Assembly: GCA_024305405.1 (NCBI GenBank)
Contig: JAKNDB010000075.1
Coordinates: 551,001 to 615,000 of the forward strand
DNA from: Dirofilaria immitis
Taxonomy: Eukaryota; Nematoda; Chromadorea; Rhabditida; Onchocercidae
Reading direction: 5' to 3'
Length of the DNA stretch: 64,000 nucleotides
In this document: positions 18,620-32,080 of the stretch, in pieces
Position numbering within the stretch: position 1 is the stretch's first letter
Layout: every line of letters starts with the position of its first letter
The notes under the pieces: model-generated
The model's input: the letters and a program-made list of their open reading frames with translations, nothing else
What the model was told of the DNA's origin: nothing
Databases searched by the model: none
Made by a program: the position numbers and the translations under genes

Positions 18620-18690
18620 TGTTGTTATTGTTGTTGTTGTTGTTGTTGCTGTTGTTACTGTTGTTGCTGTTGTTGTTATTATTATTGTTA
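18620..18690. repeat. GTT-type microsatellite
   Basis: Interrupted GTT/GTTATT/GCT trinucleotide repeats; related GTT/ATT tracts continue to about 18990. Confidence 0.85.
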
Positions 18691-21064
18691 TCATTCTAGC
18701 ATACTAATGGTAAATAATGATAGCGATAGCAATTAGCAATAGTACTTATTGTCTGTAATTAGTAGTTGTGCTAATTATAGCAATAGCAGTAGTTATTGTT
18801 GTTGCTGTTGTTGTACAAGCATACTAATGATAGATAACGATAGTGATAACAATTAGTAGTAATATTTATTGTTTCTAAAAACACTAGTAGTAGTGATAGT
18901 AATAGTAGCAGTTATTATCATTGTTGCTGTAATTATTAGCATTATCAATAATCATTGACAATACTAACAATGATAATGATAATAATAATAATAATGAGGA
19001 TAATAGTAATTTGCCCTCTTAAAAATTCATTCATTTATGAATCGTTGCAAGTGATAGGATATAATGTTCAAATTAAAATTATAATAAGAATAATACCCTA
19101 AAGGTTGTAAATGCTTAATGCTTAATCATTCCAATTTCCGTCATATATTTCTCATCTTTTATCCATATGTAAATATATATTATCCTTTGTACTATCTTAT
19201 TCCCACAATTATTATTCATAGTTGTTAATGATTAGCGTTTACCGTAATATTTCCGAATTGTTATAAATATTTTTAATTGAAAATTATATTTAATATACAT
19301 ATATATACATATATATATATACATATATATATGTATATTTAATTTTAATATATTCTATACTTATACTAAATAAAAACAAATATTTAAATTTTTAGAATTT
19401 AATTAAATTTAAAATTCTTCTAACATTTAGAAATGTAAGAAATATTAAAAATATTTTTGATTCTGAAAAAAAAAAAAGATTATTTACGATCGTTTATTGC
19501 TACAAAAATAAACAAATAAACAAATATGCCAAGATATGGTAATTTACTCTAATTTTATTCAAATATACTATAAAAGAAAAAAGAAATGATAAAAAATAAC
19601 GAACAGTGATTGATGAAGTAATTGTGATGTGATTCATCAAATACAGCAATTCTGAATTCAAATCCAATTCAATCTTACAGAACGAATGATAGATGAATGT
19701 ATGAGAAGAAAAATCCATTTAAAGAATATTTAAATTTAAATTTATATTTCAATTTAAAGTTGTGATAAGTTGACGAGTGAAATAAAAACTATTGCTTCAT
19801 TAATTATTAGATGCAAGTGAAATTTATTTATTGATATGATTTAATTTTTATAATCCAATCAATCAATTTCATCAATATTAATCGAAAAAAAGAAAATTGT
19901 ATAAATAATTATTTATTGGATTTATGATATGATGGATTTATGATACTAATAAAATACTTAAAATTGAAAACTTTTTTATTTTTATTTGCCAGTCAGACTT
20001 ATCAACATTCTGATAATTTCAATTAATATATCATTTTTTATAAAATCAATAAAACTAATTTATCGAAATTATCAAAAACTTTTTTGACAAGTAATATGAC
20101 GTAATGGGTGATGAGTTAAGAAAACAATTGCTATACATATAATTTTATAAATTTAATTCTGTCGCAGATATGTCGCAAATCTACGACTTTCATTTTATCG
20201 TAGACTTTTTTATTATATAAATTTAATTTTATTGTAATAAAATTTTGAATTTAATTTCATCATCAATTCTTCACAACTGATTCTATCATAATCATATCAA
20301 AATGAATTGACTTAATGATGATTTAATAATCATATCTTTATTGCGATAATAATAATTTTCAAAAAGTTTCAATATTTAAACAATATTTTCTTAAAGTCTT
20401 ATAATATTTTCTTTAATATTTGATAATCAAATAATTAATAAATGATTAAAGATTATTAATTAACTTATTGATTATTTTTTTCAAATTTCAAGACCCTATC
20501 AGGAAAATCTTTTAAAAATTAAAACTGCATAAGCAGATACTATCTAATTTTGGCGATATCGAGAAAAGTAAAAATTTCATTTTCTAAAAACTTTCAACTA
20601 ATTTCTAAAGTAATCTATCATACTATTCATTTGTCTTATCCATGTTGAATATTTTGAATGATATGTGAAATGTAATATTTATGGAATACTGAAAAAACTG
20701 GCCTATTGCAGAAGTTCAAAGATTATATTAATTTAAATTATTATTAAAAAATTTAAAAATTTTCTACTATATATCATAAACATTGAAATAATATTTTAAA
20801 TATAATTTTTGTTTTCCTTTTGAAATTATTCGAATAAAATGTAATCTAAAAAATGTAATTTGAATACAATTATTTGTTTATATTTTGATAAAAATAAAAA
20901 TATTAGTTATTTTATTTTTCTATTATTAACAAATAATTTTCATTCAATTACAAAATTAATGAAATAATATTTTAATTATATTTTCTTTGAAATAATTCGA
21001 TATGATAGAATATTAAAAGAAAAAATTGAATAGAAATAATTATATTTGCATTTGATATATAAAT

Positions 21065-21345
21065 ATATATACATATTTCAATAATATCAATTTTAATTAT
21101 TTCAATTATATCAATTCTAATATTTTTATATAATTACGATATCTCAAACTAAAAAGAAATATACACACTTCAGTAATATCAATTTTAATTATTTCAATTA
21201 TATCAATTCTAATATTTTTATATAATTACGATATTTCAAACTAAAAAGAAATATATACATATTTCAATAATATCAATTTTAATTATTTCAGTTATATCAA
21301 TTCTAATATTTTTATATAATTACGATATTTCAAACTAAAAAAGAA
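21065..21345. repeat. Tandem repeat, about 92 bp x 3
   Basis: Three near-identical units containing AATATCAATTTTAATTATTT, then TATTTTTATATAATTACGAT and CAAACTAAAAAGAAATA. Confidence 0.9.
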
Positions 21346-21465
21346 ATACGGTGGAAAAGATTCGAATAAATTAGTAATTTTCTCATATTATCGAATATAT
21401 TTATTCGGATACATTATATTAATGCAGTAATAACCATAATGGTGAATATTTGATACTGTAGCAGA

Positions 21466-21535
21466 AATTATTTGCCCCAGTGAATACTGTACGGAGAAAT
21501 CATTTGCCCCAGTGAATACTGTAGGGAGAATATAA
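21466..21535. repeat. Short direct duplication (about 35 bp x 2)
   Basis: The string ATTTGCCCCAGTGAATACTG, followed by TA(C/G)GGAGAA, occurs twice in a row. It stands out because the surrounding DNA has few C/G. Confidence 0.85.
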
Positions 21536-22689
21536 AATTGTGCAATATTTTCATTTGAAAGTTCAATAAATAATCTATCTGTTTTTATGCTGCTAATGGT
21601 ATTAAAGAATACGATTATTCCGTATCGTAGTATTTGTAATTTGAATAATTTCAACTTTAAAAATTAAACCTTTCCAATTGATAAAAGCATAAATGCAAAT
21701 TTTCAACTTTTATATTTAATTGGGAAAGTTAAAAACTTTTTTAAATCTATTAAATTTCTCAAATTTATATGAAAATTTCGTAAAATTTTATAAATTATTC
21801 AAATGAATTGTTTCAACAATTTGATGGATTGAAAAAAGTATTTTATATTATTATTAAATTAACCGATAACTGAATACTAATTAAATGTAATATATCAAAG
21901 TAAATTTGATTATAAATGGAAATTAATTTTAAATTCGATTTTATTTTTAACATTTTTTAAAATTTTTTTTTCATTTTATTCTTAACAAATTTTTAAAAGA
22001 GCCATTAAATTTGTTCTTCTTATCATCAAACTGTTTCATTAAAGAGGAGATAGGAAGATGGAAAAGGCTATATTGGAAATTGATAAAGATAGAAAGGTTA
22101 TATCGGAAATTGATGAATGATAGAAAGGTAAGAAAGAAGTAGTCATCATTTTAAGGAAGCAGTGAGAAATGTCAACATTAAGAATTAATCAAATAAATAA
22201 TAGGTTGGAAAGGTAAAAAGGAAGAGACGAAATATCATTTAGAAATAAAGGAAAGAAATGTTGCTGATTAATGATGGACAGGTAAATAAATATTCGAGAA
22301 ATTGAGCTGTTTAATTTAGATATGCTTATTAATTAACAGGATGAATGATTGATTCAATAAATTTATTGATTAAATGAATGATTAGCTAATTGATTGATTG
22401 ATTGATTGAGTATACTGATGAAACAAGTAAATAAATATGATTTGATAAATCAAATGATAAACTAAATAACCAATTCATTAATTGTTTTTACCGAATAAAT
22501 GATTGATTAATTGATTGATTGAGTTTTACCGATGAACAAATAACTGTACGAGTAAATGAATTACTGGACAAATTGAACTATTAATAAACAATTCATTAAT
22601 TAATTAATTAGTAGACTTAATGAATGATCCCTGATTGATTGATTGAATGAATGATTAATTAATATTGATTCATATGTACTTGTTTTAAC

Positions 22690-22713
22690 AACAACAATGT
22701 AAACATTGTTGTT
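22690..22713. repeat. Perfect 11-bp-arm palindrome
   Basis: AACAACAATGT, then a two-base loop AA, then the exact reverse complement ACATTGTTGTT. It lies about 80 bp before the GC-richer minisatellite. Confidence 0.95.
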
Positions 22714-22790
22714 ATAACAGCTGTGTGTACCTTTATACTTAACAAATACTTAACGTACGAATGGAAAGAAAATGGAAGTATTCCGTCGAT

Positions 22791-22967
22791 AACATATCAT
22801 CTTCCATTAGGCATGCAAGATGTCATCTTCCGTCCGGCTGCAAGATATCATCTGCCGTCCGGCCGCAAGATGTCATATTCCTTCTGCATGCAAAATGTTA
22901 TATTCTGTCCGGCATGTAAGATATCATCTATCCGTTACACAAGATGTCATCTTCCGTCCGGCATGCA
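22791..22967. repeat. GC-richer minisatellite, about 25 bp x 7
   Basis: Seven degenerate copies of a unit like CAAGATGTCATCTTCCGTCC followed by GGC(T/A)G. Spacing is about 25-26 bp, with more divergent copies at the edges. An open frame across it (22723-23079) encodes only the repeat and is probably not a gene. CpG-containing units are conspicuous in this very AT-rich setting. Confidence 0.85.
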
Positions 22968-23740
22968 TATTATCATTTGTAAAATAATAACATCAATCGA
23001 TAAGAATAATTTCATTATCATACGAGAGTGTTTTTTAAATATTAACTTTACAATACGAAGTAGTACGCATATTTTTTAATCATTTAATTGATTACAATTA
23101 ATCAATTAAAGTTTATACATATCTATATTATGCACATTTCTGTAAGCATTCATCTATTTGTATTTCAATGTTTATTAATTCAATTTTCAAATGATGATTA
23201 AATAGATCAATTGCCAAGTTATTCATCTATGATGCTAACAATGAATCATTTTAAATTATAGAAATTATAATTATTTTTAACTGTTGAAATTTCAATAAAT
23301 AAAATGTCATCTATTTAACTATTCCTAACAGTTTATGTTTAACTATAAGGAAATTTTAAACGACAAAATTTTACAAACACATTCATAAAAAAATATCAAA
23401 TAATTCCAACTTTCTATGAATAATTCAAACTTTCTGTAATTCAAAGAATTGAACTTTAACTGAAAACATCGAGAAAAAAAAGCTTTATTGCGTTTTAACA
23501 TTTTTCTGATTTCCATTTTTTTCTTTTTCAATTTTCTTTTTTTTTTTAAAAAAAAAAGAAATATGAAATAATGTTGTCAGTAAAATGAACGAATGTTTGT
23601 CAAAATAAACAAAAATGAAAAAAAAAAAAGAATTTGTGATTTTCTTCGAAGTGAAAAAAAGAAAAAAATTTGAATAATATTTTGAAATATATCATAAAAA
23701 TAGAAAAATAAACGATTAAAACAAAATATGAAAACAATGA

Positions 23741-23960
23741 AAATAAATTATATATTATACCAATGATATGGAATAGAATAAAAGGTAGTGATAATGATAA
23801 TAATAATAATGAAAATAAATTATATATTATACCAATGATATGGAATAGAATAAAAAGTAGTGATAATGATAATAATAATAATGAAAATAAATTATATATT
23901 ATGCCAATGATATGGAATAGAATAAAAAGTAATGATAATGAAAATAATAATAGTAATATT
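23741..23960. repeat. Tandem repeat, 72 bp x 3
   Basis: Three copies of a unit containing CAATGATATGGAATAGAATA and a GATAATAATAATAATG tail, starting at CAATG positions 23761, 23833 and 23905. Because 72 is a multiple of three, both strands stay open and give spurious repetitive peptides. Confidence 0.9.
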
Positions 23961-24531
23961 TTAATTTTTATCAAAAATATTTCATTAATTATTATTTTAT
24001 TTATTCGCATAATTTTTGTTTCTAAAATGATAAAATTTATTGTTTCATTTTTTTTTTCAAAATTAATTATAAATAGTTTTGATAATAATTTAATTTTTAG
24101 AACTAACTGATTTATTCATATTAATCTTTTTTTCTTTTTTTTTTAAATAAACAGCTTTAATTTTATAATTATTCATTTAAAATTTTAATAAGATTATTTG
24201 GATATTTAATTAAATTTTATAACCTTTAATCTAAAATAAAAAGCTTTTATTAATCAATTATCAATCATCGTTTAGTAATACTTAATCCATTATTATATAT
24301 GTATTTAATAGTTTATTCATGTTTTTTTTGATATCTTAACTTAATCAGTTATCAATCATTATTTAATAATACTTAATCCATTTATTATATATGTATTAAT
24401 AATTTATTCATTTTTTCCTGATATCTTAGCTTATTTCTCGAATGATAATTTCATAAAATTTAAGCAGCACATATTTACGCATATTATCAAATTGTAAAAT
24501 CAAGAAGTAAATAAAAAGAAAGAAAACTTAC

Positions 24532-25274
24532 TCATCATCTAATTCATATTCATAGCTATCAGAAATTATTTCCGCAATTACCGTTGGCGGATTTTCTCGG
24601 TGCGGTGTTAGCTTAATTTTTTCCGCAACATCAATTCGAATTGCTGGATTAATTTTTGTTTTTATTGATTGTTGTTTGTTATTTGATAAATTTGTCAATT
24701 TCATGGTTGAGATTGTAGTAATATCACGTGATCGTTCCGGAATTGTTGTTACATTGGGATGTGATTTTGTTGATATTTGTTGCAGATTAGCTTTAATGAT
24801 GAATTTTTCTCGTTGAAGATTAGAAATCAGATTAGATGATGATGATGATGATGATAATGTTGTTTCTGACATTTCATCAGAATCATCATTTGAATCATCC
24901 ATTGATTCATCAACATCAAATAATTCCGCTTCTAAATCAGCATTACAAAAATCCATTTGTCTACACCAACATGCTGTTGTACTACCAATTACATGGCAAT
25001 ATGTATCGTTCGAAGTTTGACGAATTAATACGCATGCAAAAATTGTTTGACGTGAACGTCGTAATGCACCGCATGCTGCACGTTTTCCATTATGATTATG
25101 TATATCGCAAAAATCACCAGTACATCGTGATAATCCACGATTTGCATTACATTTGCAACGTAATGAATAAAGTTGTTGAAAATGAAATATGAAATGGATG
25201 ATTAGTAAATAGTAAATTATCGTAGAATGTAAATAGTACCACATCGAACGATAACAATATACAGCTTCATGCAA
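24532..25274 (-). CDS. Secreted/surface protein with a ten-cysteine three-finger (Ly6/activin-receptor-like) domain, N-terminal exon
   Basis: Reads from 25274 down; an ATG ten codons further in (25244) better starts a signal peptide (MWYYLHSTIIYYLLIIHFIF, ending near YS). The mature start carries ten cysteines, at residues 40, 42, 51, 56, 68, 81, 93, 102, 104 and 110 counted from 25274. The domain opens LRCKCN and closes ACWCRQMDFCN, the C-x-C and C-N ending typical of Ly6/uPAR and activin-receptor ectodomains. After it come an acidic Asp/Glu/Ser stretch, a Ser run and a Thr/Ser/Lys-rich stalk. The exon ends at a strong GTAAGT donor in phase 2; reading on gives a stop immediately. No kinase domain follows, so it is not a TGF-beta receptor kinase. 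Role is unknown; a membrane- or GPI-attached extracellular protein is inferred. Confidence 0.8.
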
Positions 25275-25301
25275 CCTTTTACGACTTTATCTGTCGATTC
25301 T

Positions 25302-25371
25302 TTTTTTTTTTTATTTTTTATTTCTCTCTCTCTCTTGTTCTCTCTCTCTCCCTTTCTCTTTCTCTCTTAGA
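25302..25371. repeat. Polypyrimidine (CT/T-rich) tract
   Basis: T- and CT-rich on + (polypurine GA on -), starting about 30 bases upstream of the three-finger protein start. Such tracts can occur in promoters, but no function is shown. Confidence 0.75.
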
Positions 25372-27899
25372 TATTATAAATAATTCAATAATCGATAATT
25401 GAAGAATTGTTCGAGATTTAGAAAATAGAAAATAAAATAGCAGTAATTAATAAAATGAAATATGAATTGTTGATAGCAAAGAAATATATTAGTAAATATT
25501 GAAATTTCAATAGATTTCGCAATATACCTCTTCGATTAATCAATTAATTAATTAATCAATTTAATCTAATAATATATTATAGACTTATTTCCATGAATAA
25601 TTAATATTTCTTGTTTAATATTCCAACAGCTAATAGCAGTTTTTTTATCATTCAAATTGATGGAATAACCCAAAGTTTGTTTACCTGTAAATAAAAATTT
25701 AGCCAATTTTTATTTACTTTGATATTTTTCCTTTTTTTGTGGAAAAGAAATTATTCGATTAAAAATTTAAATAATTTATCAAATGCCACTTAAGCAAAAC
25801 ATAATTCAATTCATTTATTATTAATAAATTAAAGGGATGAAATATAATTTAATAACAAATATATTCATTTAAAGAATACTTGAAATTAAAATTTTAATTT
25901 TAAGTATTTCCTATATTTTTGTCTCGATTAATATTAATATAAATTAGAAAATGATATTATTTATAAACACAAAAATGATAACGAAATGATAATGAAATTT
26001 TATAAAAATCAAATTAATCATTGAAAAAAAAGTTTAAAAAAATTTAACAATTTAAATTATGTAATGAATTTTAAAATATTTTAACATTTTAATCACACAA
26101 CGAATAATGCCTCATCTGATAGTTTACTAAATGTTGTAAAAAAAAAAAAAAAAAAGTAAGTGATAAAAGAAGAGAAGTTGAAAAATGATTGTGAAGGTAG
26201 AGGTAAGAAGACGAAAAAAAAAAATTTAAATAATGATTTTTAGATAAAAGGATGGAAAAAAAAACTATTCTAAACACTTGAAAAATTGATTCATTTTGCA
26301 TAACAACTGTTTGTCGGAAGGAGTAAGCTTAGTAGCAGTTAAAATGATAATTTCAATTATCATTTTAATGATTAGATTCTTAACAAAAGCAATAAGAAAG
26401 GGTGTGAAAATTTCATTTTTGAAATTTAAAATATTTAAAAAAGAAAAAGCATAATTACAAATAATAATTTAATGATAAAATTTTATCTTTCGTTGTATAA
26501 ATTTTAGAAAAAATAAATTCTATAAAATATATATTTTGTATTTTTGTATTAATTTCTTATTTGAAATATATTAATTAAATAAATTTAACAAATAAATACA
26601 AATAGAAATATTGTGAATTATAGACGATTATTAACAATTTAATTGATAAATTATTAATCAAATAATAATTAAACATCATATCAATGATATGATAAAACCA
26701 TGTTGATTAATTCTATAAATGGTAGGAAAAAAGGATAATTTAATTCAGTAATTAATTTATCAAATTTAACTTAAATAATAATGATTATTTTAACATTCAG
26801 TTCATCCATTGATTGATATTAATCAGAAAAATTAGAAATGTTAACAATAATAATAACAATGAAGAAAAAAATTGATAATAATAATAACAATAATATTAAT
26901 GATAATAATATTGAGAATAAAGAATAGAAATTATTATTTAGCGATAGCTATAATATTGTTATTTCAATAAAATATTAATAAATATGCGTTATTAGTGAAT
27001 AATACTTTGAATATTATTTCGATAACAATAATGATAATATTAATTGATAATAATAATAATATTGGAATATTAAAAGATGTGATAAAATTGATTTATATTT
27101 TACCTAATCAATCAATAACCTATGATAAATATAATTGAAAGTAAATAATTCTACCAAGAACTGACTGGTTAGCTTTAAGGTATGTCTTCTCATCTATCAA
27201 CTGTGCTTTTGTCGAGAGTGATGATGGGGTGGAGTCGTTCACGGTTTGCCATTTGTTAATTCATAGTTACTAATAGGTGGGATCAAATCTTACATTCCAT
27301 TCCTCTCCTTTGAAGCAATCATCCGATAACCTTTTGATCAGATCAGAACTATTGATAGCACTGATAATTTGCTTGCTTGGTTAAGAGCAATAAAATTTTG
27401 GATTGAAAAAGGATGCTATGAAAAGAACGACAAGTGCAATATTGAAATCAAATAATTGATAGGAAGAAAAAAATTCAACCTTAAGAAATTACTAGACTAG
27501 TATGACTTTATTGTGACAAATTATTGGGATAGTATTGATTTTATCTGATAAATTATCAAAATAATATTGAATTTAATTTGAGATAAACGATAATTAGCAA
27601 TGATAAAAGTTTAAAATATTTTATTTTCAATCAAAAATATTTTAACAGTAAGAAAAATCATTGTTATAGTTGAATATTATCTTTTGTTTTAACAAATCGA
27701 TATGAATGATTATAAATAAATAAATCGATAAACTGAATGAATGAATGAATAGATGGATCGATCGATCGATTGAAATATTTGTTGTACTTTTTTTTTTTTG
27801 TGAAATAAGTACAAATATTAGACCTTTTTGTTATTATTCCTAATCGTTTAAATTTTGCAAATATTAACAATGTATAAATATTATAATATTATTAATGAC

Positions 27900-28275
27900 T
27901 AATTTCAATTTCAGTATTTCAACTATTATATAATTATTTAATTTCAGTATTTTAGTTATTATGCATTTCAATTATCTAATTTCAATATTTTATTTATTAT
28001 GTAGTTATCTAATTTATTGTTGTTATCTAATTTCATTATTTCAGTTATTATGCAACTATTAAATTTCAGTATTTAAGTTATTATTCAGTTAATTTCAGTA
28101 TTTCGGTTATTATGTAATTTTCTAATTTTATTATTTCAAGTATTATGCTGTTATCTAATTTCATCATTTCTGTTATTATGCAATTATGTAATTTCATTAT
28201 TTATTTAATTTCCTATTTTCATTATTTCAGTTATTATGTAATTTTCTAATTTCAGTATTTCAGTTATTAAATTTA
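27900..28275. repeat. Degenerate tandem repeat, about 30 bp, roughly 12 units
   Basis: Repeated variants of TAATTTCAGTATTTCAGTTA followed by TTATGTAATTATC. The unit includes TTTCAG, so it produces many false splice acceptors. Confidence 0.8.
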
Positions 28276-28369
28276 GATGAAAAAGAAAGTTTCGACAAGT
28301 TAGAAATCTTCTCATTTACAAATGGTATCTTTTCAAATAATTGCTTATTATTACCTTTTTCTTTTAAAT

Positions 28370-28398
28370 CTTTGTATATATATATGTGTGTGTGTGCT

Positions 28399-28433
<35 letters not shown>

Positions 28434-28490
28434 GTTATTTATAAATTAATAAAAATTAAATATTCATTTATGAAAAAATAAATATATATA

Positions 28491-28530
<40 letters not shown>

Positions 28531-28620
28531 TGTGTATGTTATTTATAAATTAATAAAAATTAAATATTTATTCATAAAAAATAAATATAAACATATATAT
28601 GTTTGTTTATAAGAAGTATG
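28370..28620. repeat. GT microsatellites within a duplicated about 112-bp unit
   Basis: (GT)n tracts at about 28387-28432 and 28495-28536 are each followed by the same flank, GTATGTTATTTATAAATTAA and AAAATTAAATATT. A third partial flank follows. Confidence 0.85.
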
Positions 28621-28726
28621 ATAGATAAAAATATTGCATTACGTCATTCCTATTAAAGGTTTACATTTGTTTATCAAATAATTAATATTTATATATAAAA
28701 TTAAATTAACCAAAGCTTATCATATG

Positions 28727-28848
<122 letters not shown>

Positions 28849-29289
28849 AATAGAAAATAAAACGAAAGAAAATATAATTAAATAAGAGAGAAAAGAAAAT
28901 ATATAAATATATTAATTATTAGGAAATAAAAGAAAGAAAGAAAAAAAGTACATCGAATGATTCATTTTAATACTATGTATTTATTTATGTATGATTGAAA
29001 AAAACTTGAGTGAAATCTAAAGAATTTTAAGGGAAAAATTAAAGAACAGATGATAAAAGAATTTTCTCGAATAAATGAAATAACACGAAAAAATAAATAA
29101 ATAAATCTAAACAATAAATAAACAGAATAAAACAAAGAATAGAAAGAAAAATGAAGAAAAAATAATAAACATAAACAAATAAATAAGCAAAGTAAATCAA
29201 AAAAAAAAGAAAATAAACAAATTCTAAAAATGCAACGAATGCTTATTTATATTTAATATTTCATCTCAACGATATATTATCAATAAGAT

Positions 29290-29372
29290 TAATTTAAAAT
29301 TAATTAAATTTAAAATTAATTAAATTTAAAATTAATTAAATTTAAAATTAATTAAATTCGAAATTAATTAAA
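29290..29372. repeat. AATTAATTAAATTTAA short repeat
   Basis: About five copies of a 16-bp unit AATTTAAAATTAATTA. Confidence 0.85.
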
Positions 29373-29834
29373 TTTGTTGAATAAAAAAAGAAATTCTTTA
29401 AAAATCACAAATGAAATAAATAATTGTTTTTGTTGTGTGTAAAAATTTGTTTGTAATTTTTCAAAATGCTTCCTTCTGATGTCATCGAAATAGAACGAAC
29501 GATATGTCAAAAAAAAGAAAGGAAGAAATAGCAAAAGAAAATTTAACAAATCATTTGCATTTTCAATATTTTCGTAGTCTAAAATATTTATTAATTATAT
29601 TTTTGATCAAAAAAACTTTAAATTTAAATTTAAGTAAATATTTGATAAATAAAATTAAAATATTAAATGATAAGATAATCATAAAATGATAATATTATAA
29701 TAATTTCCAATATTTTTATTTATTAAATTTTTATTGTTATTTAAAAGAAAGTTTAATATCGATAGATGGAGCATGAATATTACATAATTTAAAATATTTT
29801 TCATACATATATTCAACATCGAAATGACGTACTT

Positions 29835-29862
29835 CTATATACGTACGTCTGTACGTATATAG
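29835..29862. repeat. Perfect 12-bp-arm inverted repeat
   Basis: CTATATACGTAC, loop GTCT, then GTACGTATATAG, the exact reverse complement. ACGTACGTCTGTA recurs just downstream (29863-29875). It is rich in CpG relative to its surroundings. Confidence 0.95.
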
Positions 29863-29967
29863 ACGTACGTCTGTAAATATGCTTACACCTATCATTTACA
29901 TATACATAAAGTGACTATTATACAAATTTAAAAATTAAAAACAAAAATTTAATACAATTATATTGTA

Positions 29968-30092
29968 TAAACAAATAATTTTTGAGAAAAATTTATTAAT
30001 ATCAGTAATTAATTTAAGATTAATTAAATTGAAAATAATTTTTGAGAAAAATTTAATAGTATTAGTAATTAATTTAAAATTAATTCAATTAA
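29968..30092. repeat. Tandem duplication, about 61 bp x 2
   Basis: AATAATTTTTGAGAAAAATT plus an AATTAATTTAAxATTAATT tail occurs twice in succession. Confidence 0.75.
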
Positions 30093-31439
30093 ATGCTAAA
30101 AAAATGTTATATTTCAAATAATTTTTACATTCAAAAATTTCAATTCTAACGATTTTAAATATTTATAATTAAAGTAAATTTGATTGGATAAGAAATGGAA
30201 ACTTAACTGGTACTCGATATTAATTAAATATTAATTAATTAAATTAAATGCGATAAATTGATTCATAATGATAAATAGTTGCTATGTAAAATTATATTGG
30301 AATAATATAGCTTAATTGCTACTCGAATTAATCAAATTTTAATTAATCAAATTAAATGTGATAAATTGATTTATGTTGATAAATAATTATTGCGTAAAAT
30401 TGTATTGCAATAATAGATGCTGGAAATTATTTTAAATTATAATCGAAAATTAAAATGCTTAAATTATTATCATCTCTATTAAGCAATATTATTTCATCAA
30501 TAATGACGCATGTATTTGTCATTCATCAAAATTTCCCACTTATCAATACTTCGAAATTTGATGATTATTATATTTGTAAATAAAATTTCGCAGCTGTGAA
30601 AGTTCAATTACTAACAATCATTCATTTTAATCATTTTAGTACAATTCATATTATTGATTGCATAAACATTTTGTAAATTTGAAAATAGCAGCATTTTTAA
30701 GTTTTATTTTTCGAATGAAATATATCAAATGAAATGTATAATTTTTATTTTTTTTTTTGAAAATTATTTTTAAAAATAATTTTTAATAATCAAAATTTAA
30801 CTTATATCATTATCATTCATATTTATCATTTGATATAAATTATTATCAAATATAGATGAGAGAGATAAAAATATGATTAAAAATAATTGATAATTATAAA
30901 ATTTATTGATTACTTAATTTATATGTTATTCCAATTTTAATATTATATATTGGCATTTTTATTTGATAGAAGTAATTTGATCTATTCGCTTAATACTTAT
31001 TTGTATTAAATTTTTTTGTTTTTTTTAGATTTTACAAATAATTTCGTTCTTTTTGATATCAATCAATCGATATTGCTATAAGAAACAATATGAATGATTA
31101 ATATGATAATTTAAAAAAGTTGTAGCAATAGATTATAGGCAATTTTCTCGTTAAAGAAACTAAAAAGAAACAAAAAAGGAAAACAGAAAGAGAGAGAGAG
31201 AGAGAGAAGGGAAAAAAATGTATAGAACATCTGTCGGAAGAAAATAACTTGTTGTCCGTATATGAAAAATAAAAAAAAAGAAGTGGCCGTAATTGTCAGG
31301 TGTATTTAATCCTACAATAAATAATTATTGAACAGTTTTTTTTCTTTTTATCACTATCATTATCTTGTATTTTACTACAATATACTTTATAGGTCCTTAA
31401 TTAGAATCATAAGGGAGCATAGATTTAATATTATGTAAG

Positions 31440-32029
31440 AATATTTCAAGTAACTTATGCCAGTAATAATAATATTAAGTAATAATAATAACGATAATAT
31501 TAAGTACTAATAATAATAGTATCAAGCAATAATAGTAATGATAATGATAACAATAATAATGACTATAATAATAACGATGATAATAATTGGAACTGACTGT
31601 CAGGTGACCGGTATAATTAATTGTTAATTCTATTTTATTTCTTATTTCTTGGTAGAAAATAATTATTAATTTAGTCTTGCAGTTAGGGCCAAATTGACAT
31701 AGAAATAAGAAAGCAGAAAGTTTATAAAAAGAAAAAACTTGGCCAAATGTTATAAAAGATAGAGAAATAGAATATAAACAAAAATAATGATATATGATGT
31801 CAGGAATTGTATTGGCATTCCTGATTATCGAGATTATTATACACTAATTTTAAGACAAGTCATCCAAAAAAATGCGCTCTATTGTAGGATAATGATGACA
31901 ATAAAAATGATAATTATTATTATTATAGAAACAACAATAACAACAACAATAATAACAATAATGATAAAACTAGTCCGTAATAATGGTAATAATAGTAATA
32001 ATAAAATAACAATAACAGTAATAATAACG

Positions 32030-32066
<37 letters not shown>

Positions 32067-32080
32067 TAAAACTAGTATCC
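31440..32080. repeat. AAT/AAC/AATG trinucleotide-rich tracts
   Basis: Two imperfect microsatellite blocks (about 31465-31590 and 31905-32068) with ACTAGTCCGT/ACTAGTATCC-containing interruptions. Long open frames on both strands across them are repeat artefacts. Confidence 0.85.

Larger units (their letters stand above)
11313..24531 (-). other. 13.2-kb repeat-filled gap, probably one giant intron
   Basis: Bounded on the - strand by a strong GTAAGT donor (24531-24526) and a TTTCAG acceptor (11313-11318), with matching phase. Inside I see only AT-rich sequence, tandem repeats listed separately, and short chance open frames. An unrecognised small exon could be hidden. Confidence 0.45.

Noticed and set aside
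22723..23079. 118-codon open frame with repeated His/Leu/Pro motifs
   Set aside because: It is mostly the 25-bp minisatellite; the copies drift in frame and there is no splice or family support.
23600..24110. Long open frames on both strands encoding repetitive peptides
   Set aside because: They are generated by the 72-bp tandem repeat (a multiple of three) and have no recognisable domain.
24836..25192. 118-codon + strand open frame with a poly-Met start
   Set aside because: It is the antisense shadow of the three-finger protein exon (its poly-Ser and Asp codons).
27900..28275. Dense run of TTTCAG splice-acceptor-like strings
   Set aside because: They are part of a 30-bp tandem repeat and no exons follow them.
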